From JAGVLN01 sp964515755 (GTDB taxonomy: Bacteria > Pseudomonadota > Alphaproteobacteria > Rickettsiales > JABSSG01), in the NCBI GenBank assembly GCA_964515755.1, contig CAZEVK010000002.1, positions 46,648 through 110,647 of the forward strand: a DNA stretch of 64,000 bases, read 5' to 3'. The notes under the pieces were generated by a model that ran no database searches, had not been told where the DNA came from, and saw nothing but the letters and a program-made list of their open reading frames with translations. The first letter of the stretch is position 1; every line of letters starts with the position of its first letter. Position numbers and translations under genes: made by a program. Shown here one piece after another: positions 35,212 through 44,848 of the stretch.

Positions 35212-36264
35212 TTACATACTTCTTGGTGGCGGAGTTTTAGATGGAGGTTTAATCGGAGTACCAGTTGGAGCACTTATACTACTAACCGTTGCCCTACTTG
35301 CCATTTCTTCTCTTGCTCGTCGCGCTTTATCATCACGAGCCGCTTCTTTCGATCCTAACTCTCTTTCTCGGTGACGATCAATCTTTACTGCCTCACTTAC
35401 ATGTTGGTTAGAATATAAATTTCTTACAAGCATGTCTCTTTTCTTTCTAAATTCGTCTGATGTGCCAGACTGAGAAGAAGCAATAACTTTTTCTCCCAGT
35501 GCTGCTACTCTCTTACTTTCTTCAGCTACAGCTTTATCCCATGCTTCATCTGTCATAACACCACCTGATGCTCTTGGAGTATCCGAAGTCTTAGCAGCTT
35601 TTCGCACGGAAGGTGGGATTCTGGAACCAGTGCTTCTTTTTTCCGAATCTACAGAAGAGATGCTTCCAGTCCTACTACTTAATGCACTTGAAGAATCTAT
35701 GCTTACCGAAGTTCTCGAACCGTCAGAAACTGTAGAAGAAACACTTCCACTTCTAGTACTTGACGGACTTGGTGTAGTTAATTTCGTAACACTAGGAGTT
35801 TTTGAACTAGGTGGTTTAGGAGCAGATCTTTTTTTAACTTCAGGTCCATTTTTTATAGGTTCTGCTTTTGGTTTAGGTTCAGTAATATATTCAATACCCA
35901 TTTTTTCTTGCTGTGCTATTACAGCCTGATGACGTTTGTCAAAAAAATCTGATGGACTTTCACTAAATGAAAAAAATTTTATAAAATTACGGCGTGATTC
36001 TCCTTCACCTTTTCTTTTCAAACTCTCAGAGTCTTTTTCAGCCATTTGCTCAGAGATTTCTGTTAGTCTAGTTTGAGTAGCTCTATCAATAGTATAATTA
36101 GGATGAACGGTTTTTTCCAATTTCTCAATAGCTTCAGTTAAAACTTTATTGATGCTTTTTATTCTATTGCTAGGATCAAGACGCATTGGAAGCTTGCTTA
36201 TCTTGTCGATAATAGAATTATACCAGTTTACTCTTCTCATGTATGCGATCTCTGACTGTTTCAT
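35212..36264 (-). CDS. Tandem family member 3
   Basis: A 350-residue paralogue, the most diverged at its N-terminus (MKQSEIAYMRRVNWYNSIID). It shares LEKTVHPNYTID, RRNFIKFFSFSESPSDFFDK and RHQAVIAQQEKMGIEYITEP with member 1. The linker is long and Ser/Thr-rich (about 145-230, SSTRSGSVSSTVSDGSRTS). It shares the C-terminal module with member 2 (GVMTDEAWDKAVAEESKRVA; RKKRDMLVRNLYSN; HRERELGSKEAARDDKARR), and ends in a Pro-rich tail (GTPIKPPSKTPPPRSM). The promoter-like element ATTAACT plus TATATT sits 53-82 bases upstream. The next gene upstream on this strand is the broken GTA portal gene. Confidence 0.68.
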   Translation of the reverse strand: MKQSEIAYMRRVNWYNSIIDKISKLPMRLDPSNRIKSINKVLTEAIEKLEKTVHPNYTIDRATQTRLTEISEQMAEKDSESLKRKGEGESRRNFIKFFSFSESPSDFFDKRHQAVIAQQEKMGIEYITEPKPKAEPIKNGPEVKKRSAPKPPSSKTPSVTKLTTPSPSSTRSGSVSSTVSDGSRTSVSIDSSSALSSRTGSISSVDSEKRSTGSRIPPSVRKAAKTSDTPRASGGVMTDEAWDKAVAEESKRVAALGEKVIASSQSGTSDEFRKKRDMLVRNLYSNQHVSEAVKIDRHRERELGSKEAARDDKARRAREEMASRATVSSISAPTGTPIKPPSKTPPPRSM

Positions 36265-36468
36265 AATTCTCTCTCTTTATTAAACTATGTTGCAAAAACA
36301 TTATTACTATCTAATAATATAAAATAAAAGTTAAAAAAGAGTTAATGAGATAGTAATTTAATTTTAAAAGCTATTTTTGAGATTAGTTAGACGCTTTAGT
36401 AATTATGATAAGCACATAACATAATAATGACTATGACACAGAAATATAGCGAAAAAGCGTGTCTGAAA

Positions 36469-37666
36469 TTAATCAGCAGTGCCAAACTTCTCGCCATTAC
36501 TAAGTGGAGGCAGACCTACGGCCGCACGCTTTTCATTGATAGTCATAAAATCAGCACTTTGAATACGTCGCCATTTTTTCTCCTGACGTAAAGCCAAAGC
36601 ACTAATTGCATTATGATCGTATGCAAGTTCTAAATTAGAATCAAATTTTGGTAAAAGCCAATTATTCAAAGAATCAATAGTATGATCTAATAACGATAAA
36701 ATTGTTTCTTCCCAAAAAGCAAGCCTTGCTTCTTGCATGTTATTATAGCTATTGTCACCTTTAATCGTTAAAAGTTGCGGCGGCACACCAAATGCCAAAG
36801 CAATATCACGCGCAGCACTATTTTTAGATTCAATAAAATCCATATCTTTAGGGGTCAAGCTCATCTCTTGCCATTGTAACCCTCCTTCTAATAATATTGG
36901 TTTTCCGGCATTAGATTGACCAGTAAATTGCTCTTTTATTTCCATTCTTAGCCGCTAAAATTGCTCTGGAGTTAATGAATGAGGGCTATGAGTATTATCA
37001 GACTTTAAAATTAAAGCACCACTTAGTCTTGCACCATTTTGTAACAACGACTGATTCCACTTCATTGCTTGATTATGTAAATCAATACTATAACTTGCTG
37101 CCTCAATTGGTGACATACCATACCAATCATCTGTAGGGTGAAAATTTTTAATGTGAAGAACGTCGCTTTGACCAGTCAATGAATCAACCGGGTAAAATAC
37201 TTTATGCTCACCAATTTTGTATATATATCCTGCCGGTAGTGCATGTTTACCCGGAACTATCTCAACTCGATCAGGGCGTAAAAAATGCAGCTCTTTAACT
37301 TCACCTATTCTAGATTTTAAGGCTAAAATATAAGAATTACTACTGAGTAACTTGTAAGCAAAAACATTTTCAAAAAACTCTGCGCCAGCATAAAGCGGAT
37401 TTGGTTTTTTCAATAATTCTAATAATTTATGTTGCTTAACTATCTGCTTGTTAGTTTTAGTTTTAAGATAAAGCAACCAATCAACGCTAGCTGCCGACGT
37501 AGCTAGCAACAATATTTTTTTTATATCCCTCTTCAACAAAGCAAGAAAAATTTCGCCCACTCCAGCATGGGTAAGCAAGATGAGTTATGTAAGATTGAAG
37601 ATTTTGATGTATAGAATTGTTATTATTAAATTTTTGCACTAGCTTTGAAAAAAAATCTATATTCAT
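36469..37666 (-). pseudogene. GTA portal protein gene (gp3-like), broken
   Basis: An HK97-type portal protein split by two lesions. ATG at 37666 opens MNIDFFSKLVQKFNNNN and reaches WSGRNFSCFVEEGYKKNIVA. Near 37500 a short deletion that is not a multiple of three shifts the frame, and translation resumes in ATSAASVDWLLYLKTK. At 36955-36957 an in-frame TAG follows SLTPEQF. The same frame goes on as RLRMEIKEQF to the end (NEKRAAVGLPPLSNGEKFG), with family blocks HIKNFHPTDDWYGMSPIEAA and AFGVPPQLLTIKGDNSYNNM intact. The portal is the DNA gate of the capsid and anchors the terminase, so without it no particle can be packed. Confidence 0.85.
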
Positions 37667-37758
37667 GAAACCTCATAATAAAAATTAATGTTTACTTCAA
37701 TAGGGATTTATCTGTATAATGTGGCTATAGAAAATAGCCAAGTATTAGGATTAAAAAA

Positions 37759-38064
37759 GTGGGAATATTTCAAGATTTACTAGATAAAATTAAAGGTAAA
37801 AAACAAGAAACTAATTCTAATGCTCGTAAATCAGAAAGTAGTAATGCTGAAAATATGACCGAAAAAAAGCCTAATGCTGCACCTTCAATTGGTCGCGCAC
37901 CGGTTCAGCACACTATAACCCAAAAAGAATTAGAAAATTTGGTGAAAGCTGCTTCTACGGAAGAAGTACAAGCTTTAATACAAAATATAGCACCTATTTT
38001 TAACCCAGAACTTAATAACTCTACCGGTAAAAAACGATCGAGCACGAAAAGGCGCGCTGAATAA
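37759..38064 (+). CDS. Small hydrophilic protein upstream of alr
   Basis: A 101-residue protein from a GTG start (AGGA 12 bases upstream). MGIFQDLLDKIKGKKQET at the N-terminus could be an amphipathic helix. A low-complexity middle leads to a short helical domain (TITQKELENLVKAASTEEVQ, then ALIQNIAPIFNPELN) and a very basic tail (STGKKRSSTKRRAE). There is no known family. Its TAA is immediately followed by the ATG of alr, so the two genes are translationally coupled. The function is unknown. Confidence 0.65.
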   Translation: MGIFQDLLDKIKGKKQETNSNARKSESSNAENMTEKKPNAAPSIGRAPVQHTITQKELENLVKAASTEEVQALIQNIAPIFNPELNNSTGKKRSSTKRRAE

Positions 38065-39129
38065 ATGTCTTATCTAGATATAAATTTAGAAAATATTGCT
38101 TGCAATTATAACTTATTAAAAGAAAAAGTTGCACCATATGCTCTATGCGCCTCTGTAGTCAAAGCTAATGCATATGGCATTGGTGCTAAGCAAGCTATGA
38201 AAACCTTGCAAAAAGCTGGTTGTAAGGACTTTTTCGTCGCAGGTATGGATGAGGCTTTAGATTTATATAAAATTTCAAAAGATAATTTATTCATGCTTCA
38301 CGGCGTAGAAAGCTATGAAGAGGCCGAACTAACTTATCATCATAACATAATTCCAGTGCTAAATGATCATCACCAAATTGATGTATATAATGATTTTGGC
38401 AAGAAATTGAATAAAAAATTACCAGCAATATTGCATTTTGATACCGGCATGGGACGCCTTGGTATTGATCGTGAAGATGTTCAAAAAATAATTAATCATG
38501 ATTTTATTAATTACCAATATATTATGAGCCATCTAGCTTGTGCTGATGAACCGCAACATCCTCATAACATACAACAATTACAAATGCTGCAAAAATTGCA
38601 AAAATTTTTTCCTAATAGCAAAGTAAGTTTCGCCAATTCTTCAGGAATTTTTCTTGGAAAAGATTATCATTTTGATATGGTACGCCCAGGTTGTGCACTT
38701 TATGGAATCAATCCAACACCAGGGCAACCAAATCAAATGAAACAGGTAGTCACGGCTAATGCTAAAATATTACAACGCCGTGTTTTGCAAAAGGATCAAC
38801 ATGTTGGTTATGGCTCTACCCATATTGCTAAAAAGGGTAGTAAAATTCTAGTAGCAGAGTATGGTTATGCAGACGGTTACCCAAGAGCACTTAGTAATTT
38901 GGGTAAATGTTATGCTCAGGGATATTTTCTGGATATAATCGGCAGAGTCAGTATGGATTTAATGATTATTAACGCTTCCGCTATTCCTGATCAAATTTTT
39001 CAAAGTATCAAACATGTGGAAATATTCGGAAATAATATAAAAATTGATGACCTTGCTGCTCAAGCAAAAATAATTACTTACGAAATACTGACAGGAATAG
39101 GAAAAAGAACTCTTAAGAATTATATGTAA
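38065..39129 (+). CDS. alr: Alanine racemase
   Basis: A 354-residue PLP-dependent alanine racemase. The PLP-binding lysine lies in SVVKANAYGIGA (Lys33). GFDTGMGRLG-like ILHFDTGMGRLGIDRED and VRPGCALYGINPTP mark the barrel, and the second catalytic residue Tyr is in HVGYGSTHIAKKGSKI. The C-terminal domain holds GRVSMDLMIINAS and ends with YEILTGIGKR. It makes D-alanine for peptidoglycan. All key residues are present and the length is slightly short but normal for the family. An intact alr shows that the organism keeps peptidoglycan synthesis. It is coupled to the gene before it. Confidence 0.95.
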   Translation: MSYLDINLENIACNYNLLKEKVAPYALCASVVKANAYGIGAKQAMKTLQKAGCKDFFVAGMDEALDLYKISKDNLFMLHGVESYEEAELTYHHNIIPVLNDHHQIDVYNDFGKKLNKKLPAILHFDTGMGRLGIDREDVQKIINHDFINYQYIMSHLACADEPQHPHNIQQLQMLQKLQKFFPNSKVSFANSSGIFLGKDYHFDMVRPGCALYGINPTPGQPNQMKQVVTANAKILQRRVLQKDQHVGYGSTHIAKKGSKILVAEYGYADGYPRALSNLGKCYAQGYFLDIIGRVSMDLMIINASAIPDQIFQSIKHVEIFGNNIKIDDLAAQAKIITYEILTGIGKRTLKNYM

Positions 39130-39352
39130 GTTTTAAAAGTTTTTATACAAGGTGATTGTTGTTAATAAAATATAATTTAGCGCAACTCTGCTTCAAATTT
39201 TGTTTAGCAATAGCTAAAATCATATAATAAAACATATAATATTTAGCAATAAAATGTCATGATTTAGCCTCATAAATTTACCACCAATTCATACTACATA
39301 TATAAATCTAAATTAATAAATTTAGCTACCGCAGAAAATAAAAAGATGTATA

Positions 39353-39784
39353 ATGTGTATTGCAATAAAGAATGAAGACGAAATGAAACAAATATGTTTT
39401 AGTGATAATATCGTTAAGAAGATACAAGCTACCACCGAATTATGGGGAGATATTGAATATGAAAAATTGCTTTTGGCAGTGTTGGTAGGACAGCGCTCTT
39501 TATTTATAAAATTAATGGACGCTCTCATCCATCAACTCCGTAATAACGATGAAAATTTTTCTATCAACTTTCATTTTACCCATGATATTCGTAAGGCTAA
39601 AGAGCAAGACTTTGCTGAAGTTGAAATTCTTTATCCCTACAATTACTCGGAAATAATAAAAGAATGTTGCGATCTTGCGACAAAGACTATTGCTGAATTA
39701 AATGCTATTGAAAGTGATTTACTTGAAATAAGTAAGTTATCTTTTAAAAATCCTAGAGGCTCATTTTTTCTTAAAGGTAATTAA
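39353..39784 (+). CDS. Small soluble protein, unrecognised
   Basis: A 143-residue protein (ATG 39353; an internal ATG at 39383 giving MKQICFSDNIVKKIQ is equally possible). It is predicted mixed alpha/beta with helices (IQATTELWGDIEYEKLLLAV, IIKECCDLATKTIAELNAIE). There is no signal peptide or membrane segment and no family that I know. It stands alone downstream of alr. AT-rich but normal codon use and a hydrophobic-core pattern favour a real gene. Confidence 0.55.
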   Translation: MCIAIKNEDEMKQICFSDNIVKKIQATTELWGDIEYEKLLLAVLVGQRSLFIKLMDALIHQLRNNDENFSINFHFTHDIRKAKEQDFAEVEILYPYNYSEIIKECCDLATKTIAELNAIESDLLEISKLSFKNPRGSFFLKGN

Positions 39785-40253
39785 TAATACATCTAAAATT
39801 ACTTCTCTAAAATTTGCTATTCACCCAATAAGTGAATGATAGCTTGTTTTTATATTATAAGTAGACTTTCTACTTTAATTACAATATTACTATAACCATT
39901 CCCACATAAGTTGAAATTTAATTTATACTATATTTAAATATCACAAAAAAGATTTTCTACTATAATCATCATTTTGTTATAACTACTCTTGTGTAAGTAG
40001 AAAATATGATTTGAATTTATATCTATATAATCGTGATATTTTAGATAAATTTTCTTTAAGTACAAAATGGCAATTATATTGTTTTCTAATAAATTAAGGA
40101 TATTTTTGGATCGGGATACGCACTTTATAAGCATAAACTTATAAAAAAAGTAAGTGATTACAAAAAAGTACGGAATTATCAGAAGTTTATAAAGATGCCA
40201 GACTAATGTCATATATAAGTTATAACTAGTCTTTTACTTTAATTGCTGAATTT
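39785..40253. other. AT-rich intergenic stretch
   Basis: A minus-strand frame of 92 codons (39934-40212) is Ile/Tyr/Phe/Lys-rich, lacks a ribosome-binding site and looks like a by-product of AT richness, so it is not called. Two loosely similar blocks around 39880-39955 and 39956-40045 (each with ACTATAA.CAT, TAAGT.GAAA and ATATTTA/ATTTATA) hint at an old duplication. No terminator was found. Confidence 0.35.
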
Positions 40254-40919
40254 TTATTGCTCTTTATTCAAAATTTTTGCTGCGCTTGTTTCATCAATCA
40301 AAAGAAATTTTTTAGCGAAATCATCATAGTAGTAAACGTTAGCAGTAGCAAGATCAAACCACCAACCATGCACTCTCAAAGTCCCTTTTTCCATATGTTG
40401 TTTTACTAAAGAATAAGTTTTGAGATGATCAAGCTGCTGCAATACGTTGATTTGTGATACTTCATTATGTATCGGCAAAGCTGAATCTAAAGTAAAGCCG
40501 GCTTTAAAGCGTGCATAAGATGGCTCAGCATAACGCAGCCACGCTTGCATATGGGGTTCATCCTCAGAACTGCGACCATTAATCACAGCGCTTATAGCAG
40601 CGCACTCAGAGTGTCCACAAATTACAATGTCTTTAACGTTCAACCCATGTAAAGCAAACTCAATAGCAGCAGCAGTTGAGTCTTGTTGAGAATCTGGATC
40701 AGTAATGTGGCAAGGACAAACAAGATTACCAATATTACGCACTACGAACAAATCACCAGGATTACTAGATGCAAAAACGTTTGGTGCCACTCTGCTATCA
40801 CAGCAAGCAATCATTAAAGTATCTGGCGATTGGCCTTTTACTAAACGGGAAAAATTAGCGCGATAATTTTCTAAAGAGTTTTTACGAAAATCAACAATAC
40901 CATTAAGCAGTTTTTGCAT
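40254..40919 (-). CDS. Beta-class carbonic anhydrase
   Basis: A 221-residue beta-carbonic anhydrase. The zinc site is complete: CxDxR in IACCDSRVAPN (Cys39, Asp41, Arg43) and HxxC in VICGHSECAAI (about residues 100-103). Other blocks are GDLFVVRNIGNLVCP and VRVHGWWFDLATANVYYYD near the C-terminus. It interconverts CO2 and bicarbonate in the cytosol, supplying bicarbonate for biosynthesis and pH control. The gene stands alone between cargo genes of the GTA region, with no operon partner. Confidence 0.95.
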   Translation of the reverse strand: MQKLLNGIVDFRKNSLENYRANFSRLVKGQSPDTLMIACCDSRVAPNVFASSNPGDLFVVRNIGNLVCPCHITDPDSQQDSTAAAIEFALHGLNVKDIVICGHSECAAISAVINGRSSEDEPHMQAWLRYAEPSYARFKAGFTLDSALPIHNEVSQINVLQQLDHLKTYSLVKQHMEKGTLRVHGWWFDLATANVYYYDDFAKKFLLIDETSAAKILNKEQ

Positions 40920-40994
40920 TCACACCATCTCAAGTTGACTATAAGCAATTCTAGCTACAGATAGTAACTTGTCAATGAATTTTATAAAAGCTTA

Positions 40995-41921
40995 TTATCT
41001 ACGCCTCTTACGAAGACTACCATTTTCTGCGGCTAAATCAGCTCTAGAAGAACTTGGAAAAACTCTACCATCGTTTTCAATTTTATTAGATGGCTTTACA
41101 GAAGCAAAATTCAGAACTCTGCCGATTTCTTTTGCCTGCGCAGCAGCTTTTACTGAAACTTCAGATTTTTCTTCATGCTGCAGGTCAGCACGAAGTATAG
41201 CTTCAAAATTAGTTGTATTAAACATACTGCTATCAACACCTTTAGCAAAACCAATTATCATACTTTCAATAAAACCCTCTTTTTTAAAACCTAAAAGACT
41301 TTCACCAACAGCAAGTAAAGCACTCCACACAGGATCAAATACAAATTTCCCCCCAACTCTACTTCCCAACCTGGAAGATAAACCTTTTAGTAAACTAATT
41401 GTCTCAACAGTGGAAACAGGAACAAGGTCATCTCTTTTTCCAAAATTAGTCACAGATTGAAAAAATTGATAAGAAGATTCTTGGATTGCTGAATCGAAAT
41501 CACCAGTTTTTTGAAACACTTCGGTAAATAAACCATAAGATTCAGAAAATGCTTCTTTGGCTATTTCACTATTAAGTGGTGTAACTGCACTCATAGCAAC
41601 CTTACTTTTAGATTTCGCATAAGCAGTTATTCCTATTGCAAGACCAAGATAATTAACAGCCTTAGGTGAAATAGAATAATCATCCATAACAGCTTTAACT
41701 GTATTATCTTCGATAATTGCTCGCCAAATTTCGCTCACTAAAAAATAAGCAGATTGCTCACCAATCATTTGGGTTGCTGAGCTTCTAGCCGGTTGATTTC
41801 CGTCTTTTATAGGCGCTCTACTTTCATCTTTCTCCTCTGGTTGAAGTAAAAATTGCTCATTATCTTCTTCATAACGGCTTTGTCTAGATTTCATATTTGA
41901 CCCTGCTCGATTTTTTGCCAT
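40995..41921 (-). CDS. Unrecognised protein, effector-like
   Basis: A 308-residue protein without known domain. The N-terminus is hydrophilic and basic (MAKNRAGSNMKSRQSRYEED). A helical middle with small hydrophobic stretches follows (about 55-210, AVNYLGLAIGITAYAKSKSK, VWSALLAVGESLLGFK), and the C-terminus is a charged Lys/Ser/Arg tail ending GSLRKRRR. There is no signal peptide. It lies between carbonic anhydrase and the broken capsid gene on the same strand, in the cargo part of the GTA region. The basic C-terminal tail resembles charge patterns of type IV secretion substrates, but this is inference only. Confidence 0.6.
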   Translation of the reverse strand: MAKNRAGSNMKSRQSRYEEDNEQFLLQPEEKDESRAPIKDGNQPARSSATQMIGEQSAYFLVSEIWRAIIEDNTVKAVMDDYSISPKAVNYLGLAIGITAYAKSKSKVAMSAVTPLNSEIAKEAFSESYGLFTEVFQKTGDFDSAIQESSYQFFQSVTNFGKRDDLVPVSTVETISLLKGLSSRLGSRVGGKFVFDPVWSALLAVGESLLGFKKEGFIESMIIGFAKGVDSSMFNTTNFEAILRADLQHEEKSEVSVKAAAQAKEIGRVLNFASVKPSNKIENDGRVFPSSSRADLAAENGSLRKRRR

Positions 41922-42454
41922 TTTTTCCTATTTTATTATATTTAATTAAACTATTCTAAAATGTTTTATATAAAATGTAAAAACAAATTAGTATAAAATC
42001 TATATTGTAGAACCAATTTCTATTAATACTAGACAATAGTTTATAATTTTTATTATAAACAGAGACTGAATTCTATTTATAAATATATGCGACAGATAGG
42101 TTTAAACAATTTTTATTGCTATAGGAAATAAGATTTAATAGTTAGAAAATAGTAAAAAATTGCCATCATTAATTAAGCATTAAGTAGAAAATGATTATAA
42201 ATTTAGAATATCTTTACTCCATGTGTAATAGTGACTAGAATAGACATCCGGTCCGTAGATAAATTTAAATTTGGTATTTAGCTAAGCTTCTTTCTTAAAG
42301 AGAATAAAAGAAAAATAGGCTATAATAATAAAATTTAAAATTACTTCGGACCAGATTCTACTTATACGGGAGTAGTCGCAGAAAAAATCAAAAATAAGGT
42401 GAAAGATCAGTGCTTTTAATTAATGATGATATCAATATATTGTATGGCCAAAAA
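41922..42454. other. Intergenic stretch with an inverted repeat and a dispersed repeat
   Basis: GGTCCG (42250-42255) and CGGACC (42347-42352) form an inverted repeat about 90 bases apart. Between them GATAAATTTAAA...GCTAA..TTCTTTCT (about 42258-42305) resembles a segment at about 45566-45615. A small hairpin CTACT...AGTAG lies near 42358-42374. No reading frame is seen. Confidence 0.4.
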
Positions 42455-43638
42455 TTATTTAGTTTTTCCTGAAATCTTGAGTAATTTGACCGCGGAAAAG
42501 TTCATCATATCGCCGCCTACTCGCTTAGTGGTATAGAATTTTACAAATGGTTTATCAGTAAAAGGGTCTCGCAACACTCTAATACCAGAACGATCGAGAA
42601 TTTTATATGAAGCTTTAAAATCGGCAAAAGCTATAGCGATATTGCCCTCCGTCGGTAATGGCATATCTGCAGATTCAAAAATTTTGGCACCAAGTTAAAG
42701 TGTCAGCAGCACCGACAGAAAGTGCAGGTGACCATAAATACTGACCGGTGGTTGGGTCTTTTAATAACCGAATAGCCTGCAACATATTACGATGCATTAA
42801 AAAGCTAGCACGTGCAGCAAACTTACTATCCAGCGCATAATAAAGATTAATTAAATCATCAGTCGTGATTTTAGCTTCTACATTAATTTGATCTATCTTA
42901 CTAGCTGCATGAGTTAAAATACCTCTTGGCTTGCCTTTACCATCACCAAGAAGAAAAGCTTTATTTTCAATAGCAGTAAAACTATTAGAAATTTTTTCCG
43001 ATAGCCATTGACCAATATCAATCGCAGCATCGTCAATAAGCTTTTGGGTGGCTTTTGGCTGCGCATATAATTCATGAACCAATTATTCGACGCTTGCTGA
43101 TTTGTGGAGTCTTAGTATCATCGCAAGCGGCAGTTTCCGCAACCCAACCTGCTCCAGCCTCATCACTTTCCTCAAGTATGTCTAATGAATCACTAGAAAT
43201 CGTTTCAGATGACGCTAAATGACGCATCATTGAGCTAGCTTCAATATTGCTAATAATCTGTTTAGACATTTTAGCTGTAACTAAATACCCACCATCCGAT
43301 TCTGAAATAGTAGACAGTGATTTTTGTTGTAATTTAGGCAAATCACGATCAATCCCTTTACGAAGATATTGAGTAAAAGATTGTTGATGCTGTAAATCAT
43401 CATTAGATATTGCGTGCTTTAGACCTAATTCAGGTCGCAACGTAACTGTTTCAAGCTGACTAAGTCGAGTTTTATAATCGCAAAGCGCTTGGTCTATTTT
43501 CTTAAGCTGCTCTTCTATCAAAGGATCAGCATTACCTTTTTTTTCAATCTGTAGTAATCTACTATCATTTATAGATTTGAATTGTTCCCAAGCTCTTGTA
43601 AACTGGTCAACTCGCTCAGAAATTTGCATAATTTGCAT
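42455..43638 (-). pseudogene. GTA major capsid protein gene (gp5-like), two frameshifts
   Basis: An HK97-fold capsid protein in three pieces. Piece 1 from ATG 43638 contains the scaffold-like N-terminal domain and GGYLVTAKMSKQIISNIEAS, and goes out of frame after SKRRII near 43078. Piece 2 resumes as VHELYAQPKATQKLIDDAAI, passes FLLGDGKGKPRGILTHAA, and breaks after SVGAADTL near 42697, where one extra A restores LGAKIFESADMPLP. Piece 3 runs through IAIAFADFKASYKILDRSGI to the stop at 42455. The joined length (about 390 residues) equals the family norm. The two lesions are independent, so no functional capsid can be made from this locus. Confidence 0.87.
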
Positions 43639-43711
43639 TTATACTTCCAAATTAAATGTAAAAAAAAGTCGCTAAAAGCGACCTATAAAGCAGAATTAAT
43701 TTTCTGCGTTA

Positions 43712-44846
43712 TTACTGTAATTTTTTGATAATATTTGATGATCGACTGCCGGTAGACGGTGTTGCACTTGGAATTAACGGCTTTGCATGCGACGCTTTTT
43801 CTACATCTGAAACTAAGGTAATTTTAGGTGCTGATTGTAAAGCTATTTTCATATCATCCGTTGGATTAGGTAAATCCGGTTTATGATTAATACTCTCCTT
43901 AGAATAAGGTCGCGATCGATGAACAACTGGTTTGTCCTTAACACTTGCCTCAACAACTTGCCGTGGCTGATGAACAACTCGTGCTTTATCTTTAACATCT
44001 TTATTAGTAATTTGCTTTGGGAGCGGTTTTTTGGCTTCTATATTAGTTTGTTTAACAGTTGGCGCTTTAGTAGCTTTCATTACTGAACTAACATCTACAC
44101 GCTTTGGCTGAGAGACTTTATGAGGGGTTGAAACATTAGCCTGAGGAGTAATAATAGTTATGCCTTTTTTTTGCGCTAGCATAAGCGGGGTATTACCAGA
44201 CCCATCTGTTGCTAGCATGCTTGCCCCACGATCAACTAGCCGCTGAGCAACTGCTCCTTTTCCTCTTTCTAAAGCCACATGCAATGCAGTATAGCCATTT
44301 AAACCATGAGTATTAATATCTGCTCCCATATTAATAAGCTTAAGAATTGATTCAATATCGCGTTTACCTATTGCTTTTGCCAATTCTGTATTTAAATCTT
44401 TGCTCTTACCTGAAGTACTCTTTAGTTGATTTTCTAACTCCTTAGCTTTTGTTTTTAAAAATTTTCTTCTTTCTTTCTCAGCTTTTTTTAAAAGATTATA
44501 TAAAGCAGTACCCTTTTTTATATACTGACTGGCAGTTTTTCTTTGTTTATCTCTAAGCAAAGGGTTAGCACCAGCTTTAATAAGCATACTAGAAATTTCT
44601 TCGGAGCAAGACAATGCTGCATAGTGAAGTGCAGTACGACCATATTTATCTTTCTTATTGAAGATCTGCGCCTTTTAAAATTAACGCTTTGACAAGATCA
44701 ACGTAACCACCTCTAACAGCAAGTATTAAAGAGGTTCGCTCTTGACCGTCTTTTTCTTCAAGCCATGTGCCAGAATTAATTAGATCAAGAGCTTCGCGAA
44801 TTAAACCCTTTTTAATTAAGACATGTAGTGCATTATCAGCACTCAT
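43712..44846 (-). pseudogene. Ankyrin-repeat protein gene with one frameshift
   Basis: ATG at 44846 opens MSADNALHVLIKKGLIREAL and continues through two ankyrin repeats to LILKGADLQ, where TAA stops it at about 44655. One frame over, the next repeat follows directly as KKDKYGRTALHYAALSCSEE, and the protein continues (GYTALHVALERGKGAVAQRL; GNTPLMLAQKKGITII) to a long basic, Pro/Lys-rich tail ending SSNIIKKLQ. Repair by one indel gives about 378 residues. The second part could still be expressed from an internal ATG (44614). It lies 2 bp downstream of the histone-like gene, so the two share a transcript. Confidence 0.75.
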
Positions 44847-44848
44847 GA

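Noticed and set aside
39934..40212. 92-codon hydrophobic minus-strand frame
   Set aside because: No ribosome-binding site, Ile/Tyr/Lys-rich chance composition, and no homologous pattern.
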